A stretch of 30,268 nt of DNA from an archaeon (GTDB lineage Archaea; B1Sed10-29; JAJSAI01). The translations under genes and the position numbers were made by a program. The notes under the pieces were generated by a model. That model did not search any database and had not been told where the DNA came from. It was given only the letters and a program-made list of their open reading frames with translations. The stretch spans positions 1 to 30,268 of the forward strand of contig JAJSAI010000017.1 of NCBI GenBank assembly GCA_024274695.1, written 5' to 3'. Numbering within the stretch: position 1 is the stretch's first letter; the number at the start of each line of letters is the position of its first letter. Below are positions 1 through 6,968 of this stretch, one piece after another.

Positions 1-384
1 GAGCTCGCGGTACTCTACTACGCCCTGTCCAAGATCATGTCAAAAGTGCATTTCACGAGAGAGGCCAAGTGGAAGGACTTCAAAGAGCACGTGATCTCAG
101 ACCTAACTTCAGGAAAGAAGGTGAGTGAGATAATAAGCGATGTGATACGCTTTGACCAAGAGTACGGGAACTACCTCACTAACGTCATAGAAAAGGCCAG
201 GATGAAGTACGCTAGCACAGCGTACGCTCTCGGAATGTCCTTGAGCTCGGCGTGCGAGTTCACAGGAGCCAACATGGCAGAAGTCTCAGCATACATAGGA
301 CAGACCAAGATACACGAGAGACCCTTCACTCAAACAAAAGACATAAGAGAGAGGATAAAAATCGCGAGACAGCTTATAAGGTGA
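1..384 (+). CDS. Small helical protein, 5' truncated; possible antitoxin-like partner of downstream PIN protein
   Basis: The reading frame is open from the first base of the window, so the N-terminus is missing; the ATG at 37 is probably internal. The visible 127 residues are mostly helical and charged. Near the C-terminus, after a run of small residues (ALGMSLSSACEFTGANM), comes AEVSAYIGQTKIHE, which resembles the helix-turn-helix tail of small archaeal antitoxin-like proteins that typically read 'WELMEYIGKTKI'. The gene ends with TGA at 382-384, five bases before the ATG of the PIN-like gene, so the two are probably one transcript. The antitoxin reading is inference from this tail similarity and the gene order; the protein could equally be an unrelated conserved archaeal hypothetical. 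Confidence 0.6.
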   Translation, partial: ELAVLYYALSKIMSKVHFTREAKWKDFKEHVISDLTSGKKVSEIISDVIRFDQEYGNYLTNVIEKARMKYASTAYALGMSLSSACEFTGANMAEVSAYIGQTKIHERPFTQTKDIRERIKIARQLIR

Positions 385-389
385 ACAAA

Positions 390-1025
390 ATGGATGTATA
401 CTGTGACGCAAGCTCTCTCATAAGCCTGTCTTCCTCTTGCCTGCTGGGCGTGCTCGAGAAGTTCGAGAAAGCCGATTTCTACATCCCTAAAAGTGTCTAC
501 AACGAGGCAATAAGATCAGCCGAAGAGATAAAGAAGTTCAAGTGGAACGGGATAAGAATAAAGGGCCTCGTGGACCAAGGGGTCCTTAAACTCACCGAAG
601 CGAGGGATGAGGCCCTGAAGTTCATGAGGCTGGCCAACAGCCTGTTCTCAAGCAAGAGGAAGAGGATAAAAATAGTCCACCTCGGAGAAGCGGAGTGCGT
701 TGGAGCGCTCATAAAGAAAAGGAAGGGTGTGCTACTGGTCGACGAGCGGAACACCAGAATGCTCATCGAAGACCCGTTGAAGTTGAAGGACTACATACAA
801 ACCCGGACAAAACAAAGGATCGAAGTTGACAGGAGAGTGCTCTCGGAACTGAAGGAGCTCGTGGGATGGATACCCATAATCAGGTCCACAGACCTCCTCG
901 CAGCCGCGTACATGGCGGGAGTGTTAAAGTCAGAGGAAGAGCTTGAGGCCGCCCTGCTCTCACTGAAGTACTCAGGGTGTTCTGTCACTTTCGAGGAGAT
1001 AGAGGAGTACATCAGGATACTGTGA
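390..1025 (+). CDS. PIN-like domain protein (putative ribonuclease)
   Basis: This 211-residue protein starts with the pattern expected of a PIN domain: a first strand followed by an acidic residue (VYCDASSLISL), then a mid-protein LGEAECVGAL stretch with a conserved-looking Glu and a LLVDERNTRML strand with Asp. These are the usual positions of the acidic metal-binding residues of PIN nucleases, which cut RNA. I chose ATG 390 because an AAGGTG Shine-Dalgarno sits at 378-383, seven bases upstream; a GTG at 381 is possible. The longer frame from 252 overlaps the upstream gene and is unlikely. A C-terminal helical extension of about 80 residues follows the core. PIN proteins paired with small upstream genes are often VapC-like toxins, but this one is longer than a classic VapC (about 130 residues), so the toxin role is only a possibility. 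Confidence 0.7.
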   Translation: MDVYCDASSLISLSSSCLLGVLEKFEKADFYIPKSVYNEAIRSAEEIKKFKWNGIRIKGLVDQGVLKLTEARDEALKFMRLANSLFSSKRKRIKIVHLGEAECVGALIKKRKGVLLVDERNTRMLIEDPLKLKDYIQTRTKQRIEVDRRVLSELKELVGWIPIIRSTDLLAAAYMAGVLKSEEELEAALLSLKYSGCSVTFEEIEEYIRIL

Positions 1026-1031
1026 TCCCGG

Positions 1032-1685
1032 ATGATAAGCATTGGACTCGTGCAACCAGAGGTTCCCGAAAACTTGGGCGCAGTGGCAAGGGTCATGGCT
1101 AACTTCGGCCTGTCTGACCTGAGGATCCTTGACCCGCGGTTTGACATCCTGTGCGATGACGTGAAACGGACTGCAAAACACGCCCAGGCAATCCTTGAAA
1201 GAGCAAGGGTCTTCAGCTCATTCAGTGCCATGAGAGAAGGGTTTGACCTGGTGGTAGGGACGACCGGACGTAGAGTGCCAAGACCGAAAGCGCACAGGAC
1301 GCCGATAACCCCCAGGGAGCTCAAGGAAGTTCTCGCGGACAAGACCCTCATCCTGTTCGGAAGAGAAAGCGTGGGCCTGACGAACGACGAGCTCAAAGCA
1401 TGCGACATCACCGTCACCATCCCCACCTCCAGAGAGTATCCTGTGCTGAACCTGTCCCACGCGGTAGCAATAATAGCATACGAGCTCTACCAAGCGAAAC
1501 CGAGAAGAAAGGTTGACGTCTCAGGAGCCGTGACCCTGTTCGAGAGGATGGCCGAAAAGACAGGGTTCAGGAAGAAACAGGAGGCAGTCAACGCGTTCAG
1601 GCGTGTTCTCACGACAGCCAGCCAGTCGCAAGTTAACATGATCTCAGGGGTGCTTTCAGAATGCCTGAAAAAAATGAGAGACTGA
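1032..1685 (+). CDS. trmJ: SpoU/TrmJ-family tRNA 2'-O-methyltransferase
   Basis: This 217-residue protein has the three SPOUT (SpoU class) motifs in order: PENLGAVARVM near residue 11, LILFGRESVGLTNDEL near residue 106, and YPVLNLSHAVAIIAYEL near residue 136. The trefoil knot they form binds S-adenosylmethionine and methylates a ribose 2'-OH. TrmJ enzymes act on position 32 of tRNA, and the archaeal version modifies C32. Length and motif spacing fit TrmJ, and the C-terminal extension after residue 155 is typical. The ATG lies six bases after the PIN gene stop. Its 3' end overlaps the next gene by 25 bp, so translational coupling is likely. SpoU paralogs with other targets cannot be excluded. 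Confidence 0.88.
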   Translation: MISIGLVQPEVPENLGAVARVMANFGLSDLRILDPRFDILCDDVKRTAKHAQAILERARVFSSFSAMREGFDLVVGTTGRRVPRPKAHRTPITPRELKEVLADKTLILFGRESVGLTNDELKACDITVTIPTSREYPVLNLSHAVAIIAYELYQAKPRRKVDVSGAVTLFERMAEKTGFRKKQEAVNAFRRVLTTASQSQVNMISGVLSECLKKMRD

Positions 1686-2365
1686 GTCTTCCCGAGCTCC
1701 TAAGATTCCTGCTCGTGCTAGCAGTGTTCGGTGGAGCGCTGGCCACGATTACCACAACAAGGCCTGACTTGACCGTCCTGCAAAGGGAAGTAGGAAGGCA
1801 CACCGTGTTCATGCTAGGGCTCATGGGCGCCAGCGCAGAGCTCGAGGAAGTGTACGTAAGAATCCCAGAGGGCTCTCCGGAGGTCATAGAAAAGCTCAGG
1901 GTGCTGGGACTCACCGAAAAAAACACGTCCCAGGGAGTTGTCATGTACGCTCCCAGACTCAACCCGGAGCTCGAAAGAATAGTCCTAAAGTACGTTGACC
2001 ACCTCCAGTCACTGGGAGAGCCGGTGTTCCTATCCCGTGCAGTAGTCTCTCTCAAGGACGGGCCTCTTGACGTGGAGATAATCCCCGAATGCACAGGCCT
2101 CTTCGGGTTCATGGCAGTAAGTGCTCTAATAATAGGCTACCCGCGAGCAGGGTGGAGGAAAAAAATCCTGGGAGTGGCTGTAGCACTCCCACTAGTGCAC
2201 CTGGTTAACGTGCTCAGGCTCTCCACCAGCATCCTGTCGGCACACCTGGCGGGTGTGAGCGCGTTCCACTTCACGCACGATCTCCTATGGAAGACTGTCC
2301 TGCTAGCGTTCTCGTTCTTGTTCTGGCTGGGCTGGATAAAGTTCTTTCCTGAAGGTAAGCTTTAA
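1661..2365 (+). CDS. Archaeosortase/exosortase family protein
   Basis: This 234-residue multi-spanning membrane protein carries the signature of the exosortase/archaeosortase superfamily. The proposed catalytic Cys is C144 in PECTGLFGF, the Arg is R186 in NVLRLSTSI, and the His is H203 or H206 in AFHFTHDLLW. Hydrophobic segments lie near residues 14-30, 148-163, 168-188 and 208-228, and an extracytoplasmic loop of about 110 residues follows the first. Archaeosortases cleave a C-terminal sorting signal of secreted proteins and attach the product to lipid or another acceptor. No protein in this window shows a recognisable PGF-CTERM-type tail, so the substrate lies elsewhere. The start ATG 1661 has a GGGGTG site at 1647-1652. 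The gene overlaps trmJ by 25 bp. Confidence 0.85.
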   Translation: MPEKNERLSLPELLRFLLVLAVFGGALATITTTRPDLTVLQREVGRHTVFMLGLMGASAELEEVYVRIPEGSPEVIEKLRVLGLTEKNTSQGVVMYAPRLNPELERIVLKYVDHLQSLGEPVFLSRAVVSLKDGPLDVEIIPECTGLFGFMAVSALIIGYPRAGWRKKILGVAVALPLVHLVNVLRLSTSILSAHLAGVSAFHFTHDLLWKTVLLAFSFLFWLGWIKFFPEGKL

Positions 2366-2368
2366 AAC
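2357..2368 (+). promoter_or_regulatory. TATA box overlapping archaeosortase stop codon
   Basis: The sequence AAGCTTTAAAAC contains a TTTAAAA box centred about 29 nt before ATG 2393. This is the spacing expected for a leaderless archaeal transcript. The TAA stop codon of the preceding gene (2363-2365) lies inside the box. Confidence 0.6.
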
Positions 2369-2392
2369 CCGGAAAATGCTTAGTTGGTCTGA

Positions 2393-4102
2393 ATGCCGGA
2401 AAAAAAGAAGAGCACAAAGGATCTTCTCAAGGAAAGTCTTCTTGACCTAGAAGCAGGGCTGAGCACGAAAGCCCATAGAGAGTATGATGTAGCCACTCAC
2501 GAGGAGCTCAAAGAGCTCATAGAAATCGCGCTCAGGCAGAACAAGAGGATCGCGGAGAGAATAGACTACCTCGCTCAGGTCCTAAGAGAAGCGATCACTC
2601 CAGAGGAAGAGCCGAACAAGATACTGTTAGCCCTTGGAAGAAGCCAGGTCGAGGCCCTGGAAGAACTTGAGGAAATGAAGAAGAAACTCTCCCAACTGGA
2701 GAAAAAACTGACAGAAGGACAAAAGAAAATTGCTGCCGAGAGAGCCAAGACCCTGTTAGAGTACGAAAAGGCACTGAAAAAGATAACAGAGGAGCAAGCC
2801 AAACAGCTCAACGAGCTCGAGAAGAAGATACAAGTGGTAAACCTTCACCTGGCGCTCCTTCCGAGCGGCAAGGACGTGGCAAAACTTGCCGAAAAGATAG
2901 AAGAAATAAGCGAAGAGCTTGACCTCCTGTCAGACATGGTGTCTGAAGATCCTGAAAAGGTCAACGCAAGAATAGCCTCATTAAAACAGGAGCTTGACGC
3001 CCTGAAAAAAGAAACCGAAAAACAGGAGGAAAAAACACGTGAAGAACTGCTAAAAGGGGTGCTCAAATCCCTTAAAGAGTACGCTGAAAAAACGGACAAG
3101 AAAATAGAACTGCTGAAGAAGGCCACGGAAGAAAGCATTTCTGCCAAAATAGACAAGATAGAGAAAGACCTGAAAAGCGTTGAAGAAAAAGTAGAGCAGG
3201 ACATTGAACTTGACTCACTGCAACCCGAAGAAACCGCTGCGCTGCTAGCATCAATAAAGCAGGACCTTGAAGACCTTAAGCAGAGCCAGAAGGCAGAGGT
3301 TCTTCTGAAAAAGATAAGTGAACTTGAGGAGAAGATAGCGTCCTTGAGCGGTAAAGATATCCTGCAGGAAATGGAGAAGCTTGAAAAAAGGGACCTACAG
3401 CAAGAGGCCATGCTGAAGGCCCTGGACTCGAAAATAAAGAGCCTGGAAAAAGAGGTCAAAAACTACGAGGACCTCGCCGCTGCAGAACCAGAACAGTTCC
3501 AGTACGCTGTCGCGAGGATAAAGCAAGACATTGATAAGCTCTCTGAAAAAATGGACAAGATAAACGCTCAGGCTGACAAGGTAAGCGAGCTTCAGACGCG
3601 GCTCGCTTTACTCTCCAGCAGGATAGAAGGCATTGAAAAACTTGTGTCTGAAAAAGTCTACGAGAACATGCTGAAGATGAAAGCAGAAGAGGCGGAGAAG
3701 ATAGAGGAACTTCTGAGGGAAGTCACTGAGCTCAAGAAAATACTGCAGGGAGTTCCAGAGGAAGCGTTCTCCCTTGGCTCTGACGTTGATGTCCTAAAAG
3801 AAAAAATTTCAGAGCTGGAAAAAAGGATAGAAAACATAGAACACACGCCGTCTAAAGAGGCTCTGAGGAAAGAGGTAATGGCAGTAAAACAGGGGACAGG
3901 AGAAGACCCTGAAGGAAAAATTTTTGAAGTTCTCTCGGGCATGGGAAAAGGAGAGGAAATTCCTGTCTCGGACATAGCTCAAAAGGCAGGCGTGCCCGAA
4001 TCAGAGGTCATAAGGGTCGCGGAACAAAATCCTGGGTTCAGGATAGTGGTGGACGAAGGAGTTCTCGGCGCGATCCGCGGGAAGAAAGTGAAAAAACTCT
4101 GA
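2393..4102 (+). CDS. Long coiled-coil protein with C-terminal winged-helix-like region
   Basis: This 569-residue protein is almost entirely Lys/Glu/Leu-rich heptad-like sequence from about residue 40 to 500, with no signal peptide or membrane segment. It is therefore a cytoplasmic elongated coiled coil. An internal pattern recurs: LLALGRSQVEALEELEE, LLSDMVSEDPEKVNARIASL, LLASIKQDLEDLK and AAEPEQFQYAVARIKQDIDKL each resemble the others, which suggests a repeated unit. The last 65 residues leave the coiled coil and contain IPVSDIAQKAGVPESEVIRV, a helix-turn-helix-like stretch, then a short strand pair (FRIVVDEGVLGAI) and a basic tail, consistent with a winged helix that could bind DNA. I do not recognise a family. 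The start is leaderless relative to the TATA box at 2357-2368. Confidence 0.85.
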   Translation: MPEKKKSTKDLLKESLLDLEAGLSTKAHREYDVATHEELKELIEIALRQNKRIAERIDYLAQVLREAITPEEEPNKILLALGRSQVEALEELEEMKKKLSQLEKKLTEGQKKIAAERAKTLLEYEKALKKITEEQAKQLNELEKKIQVVNLHLALLPSGKDVAKLAEKIEEISEELDLLSDMVSEDPEKVNARIASLKQELDALKKETEKQEEKTREELLKGVLKSLKEYAEKTDKKIELLKKATEESISAKIDKIEKDLKSVEEKVEQDIELDSLQPEETAALLASIKQDLEDLKQSQKAEVLLKKISELEEKIASLSGKDILQEMEKLEKRDLQQEAMLKALDSKIKSLEKEVKNYEDLAAAEPEQFQYAVARIKQDIDKLSEKMDKINAQADKVSELQTRLALLSSRIEGIEKLVSEKVYENMLKMKAEEAEKIEELLREVTELKKILQGVPEEAFSLGSDVDVLKEKISELEKRIENIEHTPSKEALRKEVMAVKQGTGEDPEGKIFEVLSGMGKGEEIPVSDIAQKAGVPESEVIRVAEQNPGFRIVVDEGVLGAIRGKKVKKL

Positions 4103-4116
4103 AACAAAACGAAACA

Positions 4117-4124
4117 TTTATAAA
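4117..4124 (+). promoter_or_regulatory. TATA box of the pilin gene
   Basis: TTTATAAA lies 53 nt before the pilin start. Transcription would begin near 4147, leaving a short leader that carries the GGAGGTG ribosome site at 4154-4160. Confidence 0.7.
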
Positions 4125-4153
4125 CCCGGGTTTGTTTTTCTTTAGCAACCAAT

Positions 4154-4160
4154 GGAGGTG
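4154..4160 (+). promoter_or_regulatory. Strong Shine-Dalgarno of the pilin gene
   Basis: GGAGGTG is followed nine bases later by ATG 4170. The pilin has a leader and a near-perfect ribosome site, unlike the many leaderless genes around it, which suggests high expression. Confidence 0.75.
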
Positions 4161-4169
4161 TAAAAGAGA

Positions 4170-4598
4170 ATGAGGAAAGGAATATCTCCGGTAGTAGCCG
4201 TGGTTCTTTTGATAGCCATAGCAGTAATAGCAGCAGTGGCTGTCTGGTTCTGGGTAAGCCCACTGACCGCAAAGCCAGCAACAGCAGGAACAGCACAGAA
4301 AACAATCAGCGTCGTCAGCTGTACAATCTCAGGGAACAACGCCAACCTGAAGATAAACAACCCAGGAGGTCTCACAGTAACAGAAGCAGAACTCGCAAGC
4401 GCTGACATCTACGAGGCCGGAGCTGCCACAGCTACAGTGACAGACCTAAGTTCTGTGAACCTCAGCACAATCAGTTCAATAAGCCCAGGATCCCAACTGG
4501 TAGTAACTCTGAACAACAGTGCTGCAGGACTTCAGACCGGAACACAGTACGAGCTCAGGATAACAGGCTACCCGGATGCTCCGTTCAGCTGCACCTGA
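4170..4598 (+). CDS. Type IV pilin-like protein (archaeal pilin N-terminal domain)
   Basis: This 142-residue protein begins with MRKGISPVVAVVLLIAIAV, the class III signal-peptide pattern of archaeal pilins: a short basic leader, a processing site after Gly4, and a hydrophobic assembly helix to about residue 27. The GISPVVAVVLLIAI core is the hallmark of the archaeal pilin N-terminal domain (formerly DUF1628). The rest is Thr/Ser/Asn-rich and beta-prone with two Cys (in VSCTI and the C-terminal FSCT) that may form a disulfide. It is probably cleaved by a prepilin peptidase and assembled outside the membrane. The secretion ATPase at 5286 may drive assembly, although a regulator gene lies between. 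It has its own promoter and a T-rich terminator. Confidence 0.88.
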   Translation: MRKGISPVVAVVLLIAIAVIAAVAVWFWVSPLTAKPATAGTAQKTISVVSCTISGNNANLKINNPGGLTVTEAELASADIYEAGAATATVTDLSSVNLSTISSISPGSQLVVTLNNSAAGLQTGTQYELRITGYPDAPFSCT

Positions 4599-4644
4599 AC
4601 GCAGTGAAAGGGATAAGTAAACTGTTGATAAAACCCTCATATTC

Positions 4645-4666
4645 CCCTCTCTTCTTTTTTGTTTTT
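4645..4666 (+). terminator. T-rich transcription terminator after the pilin gene
   Basis: About 47 nt past the pilin stop, a pyrimidine tract with two T runs (CTTCTTTTTTGTTTTT) fits the oligo-T termination signal used by archaeal RNA polymerase. No strong hairpin precedes it. Confidence 0.55.
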
Positions 4667-4710
4667 GCGCTAAACAGGGTAATGCCTGGACTTTTACTTT
4701 TTCGTGAATT

Positions 4711-4761
4711 CAAAAAAAGGTGATGAGGGGAGGGGGAATGGCTGGACTGAGAATCCCCTCA
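4711..4761 (-). terminator. Hairpin plus T-run terminator of the wHTH regulator gene
   Basis: On the minus strand the stop codon begins an 8-bp inverted repeat: TGAGGGGA at 4761-4754 pairs with TCCCCTCA at 4731-4724 across a 22-nt loop. The repeat is followed by TCACC and a run of seven T. This looks like an intrinsic-style terminator that starts at the stop codon itself. Confidence 0.5.
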
Positions 4762-5190
4762 CGCGTGGTACAGGACCTTCTTGCCTGCCCGGGTCTTCTT
4801 CAGGAGACCCCTGTTGTACAAGTTGTTCAGCCTTGCGGAGGCAGCGTTTTTGCCCTTGTACCCAAACCTTCTGCGCACCTGCTCAGCGTCCACGGCCCCA
4901 GCTTGTCTGACGAAACGCAGGATCTCCGCGTCAGTCTCTGACAAGCCCCTCTCCACCACAGGAGCCTCTCGCGCGGCAGGCGCGCCGGCAGACAGTTTCT
5001 CTGAGAGCTCATCAAGTCTTTTCAGAATTTCCTTGAACAGCAGGTTCGTTTGCTCTCTTTCCCTTGCGAGCCTGTACAACATCAGGCCCAGAGCGGCGGG
5101 ATCTTTAAATTGTTCCTTGTCGTACTTGAAGTCAAACACCAGAGACTCAAAGTCCTTGTCCGCTGGGTTGGCAGGCAATTTTCCTGTCAT
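4759..5190 (-). CDS. Winged-helix DNA-binding protein
   Basis: This 143-residue protein has an N-terminal acidic segment, a helix around residues 28-65 with a hydrophobic heptad (LMLYRLAREREQTNLLFKEILKRL) suited to dimerisation, an Ala/Pro linker, and a C-terminal winged helix. In the latter, ETDAEILRFVRQAG leads to DAEQVRRRFGYKGKNAASARLNNLY, which looks like a recognition helix, and RGLLKKTRAGKKVLYHA forms the wing. The quoted stretches are split by me and contain no catalytic motif. I prefer ATG at 5190 because the minus-strand TATA box at 5211-5220 lies 26 nt upstream, making the gene leaderless; a start at 5208 would fall between the TATA box and the TSS. Two TCATGA sites around the start may be an autoregulatory operator. 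The target is unknown. Confidence 0.8.
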   Translation of the reverse strand: MTGKLPANPADKDFESLVFDFKYDKEQFKDPAALGLMLYRLAREREQTNLLFKEILKRLDELSEKLSAGAPAAREAPVVERGLSETDAEILRFVRQAGAVDAEQVRRRFGYKGKNAASARLNNLYNRGLLKKTRAGKKVLYHA

Positions 5191-5203
5191 GATTCTATCA
5201 TGA
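5187..5203. promoter_or_regulatory. Paired TCATGA sites at the regulator start (candidate operator)
   Basis: The palindrome TCATGA occurs at 5187-5192 and again at 5198-5203, 11 bp apart, which is one DNA turn. A related TCAT follows at 5209-5212. The pair covers the predicted transcription start and first codon of the wHTH gene, so binding there would block its own transcription. Operator function is inference. Confidence 0.35.
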
Positions 5204-5210
5204 TACAATC

Positions 5211-5220
5211 ATATTTAAAT
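5211..5220 (-). promoter_or_regulatory. TATA box of the wHTH regulator gene
   Basis: ATTTAAATAT on the minus strand is centred 26 nt upstream of ATG 5190. This is leaderless spacing and supports that start. Confidence 0.6.
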
Positions 5221-5285
5221 GTTTCTGTCTTGACCCGTAACCCTTTTTATTCTCTTACTGTTTTTTCGTTCAGGGTGGCTTGCGG

Positions 5286-6461
5286 ATGGCTGATGGAGTG
5301 AAGATTGTCAAGAAAAAGCCGGTCACGCAGTACGTTATGGAAAAGCCGAGTCTGCAGACACTTCTCTCGGACCCCGACTTGGAAGAGATTATGGTCAACG
5401 GGCCAGGGACTCCTGTTTTCGTGTACCACAAGGTTTACGGGCAGTGTGAGACAAATCTTGTCATGACGAACGCCCAGATACTAAAGACCATCCAGGATAT
5501 TGCCAAGAAGAGCGGCGAGACCATCTCACCTCAGAGGCCTTTCATGGACGCGAGGCTTCCTGACGGGAGCAGGGTTAACGCCACACTAAAAGAAGCGACT
5601 CCGACAGGGCCGACCATAACCATCAGGAAGTTCAGGTCCAAGCCTTTCTCGATCGTGGACCTCATAAGAGCTGGAACGATGACCCCTGACCTCGCCGCGT
5701 TCTTGTGGACCGCTGTGGAAGGCGAGGGAAACTACCCTCTGAACATTATCGTGATCGGAGGAACAGGATCAGGAAAAACCACTACCCTCAACACACTGAT
5801 AACATTCGTGCCGCCCCAGGAGCGGATTATATGCATTGAGGATACCCTAGAGCTCAACTTCGCGGGCAGGAAGAATGTTGTGAGGATGGAGTCTTATCCT
5901 GGAGACCCTGTTCGACCGCCTTTGACCATGAACCAGCTTCTCATAAACGCCTTGAGGATGAGACCAGACAGACTGATCGTGGGAGAAGTGAGAGGAGAAG
6001 AAGCGGAAACTCTTTTTAATGCCATGAACGTGGGGCACTCTGCTATGGGAACCCTGCACGCTAACTCTCCTTCAGAATTCAAGTCAAGGCTCACCAATCC
6101 CCCTATGAACGTTCCTGAGGACATGCTCCCGCTGATAGACCTTGTCATAACCCAGGCAAGGATAAAAACAGAGTCTGGACTCAAGAGAAGGATACTCTCT
6201 GTGGTTGAAGTCACTCCAGGAGAGACCACGATAAGCTTTAACAAAGTGTACGAGTACGATCCTAGGACCGACCAGATTGTCAGGACGGACGTTCCCAGCA
6301 TAAAAGAACAGGAGCTGGCCAGATTAACCGGCCAGAGCGTGACAGACATAATAGACAAGAGGCGCGAAAAGCAGGAGATAATAGAACTGCTGTTAAAGAA
6401 AGAGAGTATGAGCTTCGAAAAGGTTCAAGAAGTGATGTACGAGTACTACTACGAAGAGTAA
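5286..6461 (+). CDS. Type II/IV secretion system (pilus) ATPase
   Basis: This 391-residue cytoplasmic ATPase of the GspE/TadA/VirB11 superfamily would power assembly of type IV-like pili. It has an N-terminal domain (about residues 1-140), Walker A GGTGSGKTTTLNTL near residue 160, an Asp box CIEDTLELNF near residue 185, and Walker B with adjoining residues LIVGEVRGEEAETLFNAM near residue 235. The His box GHSAMGTLHANSP follows. All catalytic motifs look intact. I chose ATG 5286 because GGGTGG at 5273-5278 is well placed; a TTG at 5280 is in frame. No TadC/FlaJ-type membrane partner is present in the window. The pilin 700 bp upstream is the nearest plausible client. Confidence 0.9.
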   Translation: MADGVKIVKKKPVTQYVMEKPSLQTLLSDPDLEEIMVNGPGTPVFVYHKVYGQCETNLVMTNAQILKTIQDIAKKSGETISPQRPFMDARLPDGSRVNATLKEATPTGPTITIRKFRSKPFSIVDLIRAGTMTPDLAAFLWTAVEGEGNYPLNIIVIGGTGSGKTTTLNTLITFVPPQERIICIEDTLELNFAGRKNVVRMESYPGDPVRPPLTMNQLLINALRMRPDRLIVGEVRGEEAETLFNAMNVGHSAMGTLHANSPSEFKSRLTNPPMNVPEDMLPLIDLVITQARIKTESGLKRRILSVVEVTPGETTISFNKVYEYDPRTDQIVRTDVPSIKEQELARLTGQSVTDIIDKRREKQEIIELLLKKESMSFEKVQEVMYEYYYEE

Positions 6462-6473
6462 CCTGCAAAACGC

Positions 6474-6965
6474 TCATTTACCGAAGGCCATCGCCTGCAG
6501 TTCCTCTGGAGTTTTCCCGAAGTACTCCTCAAACTTTTTGGTCGTGGTGAGCAGTTTTGTGTTACCCGATTTCTCGGAACGGACTATCCCTCTTGCCTCC
6601 AGTTCTTTAATGTACTCGTAGGCCTTGTTTCCTATGACCTTCACGATGTCCGACTGTTTTACAGGTTGTCTGAGGGCTATGAGCGCAAGGGTTCTGAGCA
6701 CTGCCCTTCCGAGCTCTGGAGAGACGGCCAGGTGCGAGACCTTGTCTATAATATCTCTCTTCACCCTCATGGAGTACCTTTCCCCGAGGCGAACGATCTC
6801 CAGCGCCGGGTTCGCCTCATTAAACTCTTTCATCGCGTCCTCTGCGATCTTCAGGAGAACAGGCCCCTGTTCCACGCCCAGTACCCTTGAAAGCGCTTTC
6901 AGCGAGAGCGGCTTGGGGGACATGAACAGTGCTGCTTGGAATAATCTTTTCTCCTGTTCGTACAA
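6474..6965 (-). CDS. scpB: Segregation and condensation protein ScpB
   Basis: ScpB is the winged-helix (kite) subunit that binds the kleisin ScpA and joins SMC in chromosome condensation. The two winged-helix domains are visible: LFQAALFMSPKPLSLKALSR opens the first and LRTLALIALRQPVKQSDIVK the second, the latter being the typical ScpB signature. I favour a TTG start at 6965 because the minus strand reads GAGGTGATC (6977-6969) and then GGATTG, an ideal Shine-Dalgarno that overlaps the scpA stop, giving 163 residues. GTG codons at 6974 and 7007 are in-frame alternatives; the longest form overlaps scpA by 32 bp. The gene is cotranscribed with scpA. No smc gene is in the window. Confidence 0.9.
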   Translation of the reverse strand: MYEQEKRLFQAALFMSPKPLSLKALSRVLGVEQGPVLLKIAEDAMKEFNEANPALEIVRLGERYSMRVKRDIIDKVSHLAVSPELGRAVLRTLALIALRQPVKQSDIVKVIGNKAYEYIKELEARGIVRSEKSGNTKLLTTTKKFEEYFGKTPEELQAMAFGK

Positions 6966-6968
6966 TCC

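Noticed and set aside
252-389. 46-residue N-terminal extension of the PIN-like protein
   Set aside because: It overlaps the upstream gene in another frame, and a Shine-Dalgarno sits directly before ATG 390.
791-1426. 211-residue open frame antisense to the PIN-like and trmJ genes
   Set aside because: No start signal or domain; both sense-strand genes have recognisable motifs.
2845-3459. 204-residue Ser/Phe-rich open frame antisense to the coiled-coil gene
   Set aside because: Low-complexity Ser/Phe composition is the mirror of Lys/Glu-rich coding, so it is a shadow frame.
4152-4163. ATG GAG GTG TAA mini-frame at the pilin ribosome site
   Set aside because: It is a by-product of the GGAGGTG site itself and has no separate start signal.
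4720-4750. C/D box guide RNA suggested by GTGATGA (4720-4726) and CTGA (4747-4750)
   Set aside because: No internal C' and D' pair in proper spacing; the segment is better explained as the terminator hairpin of the wHTH gene.
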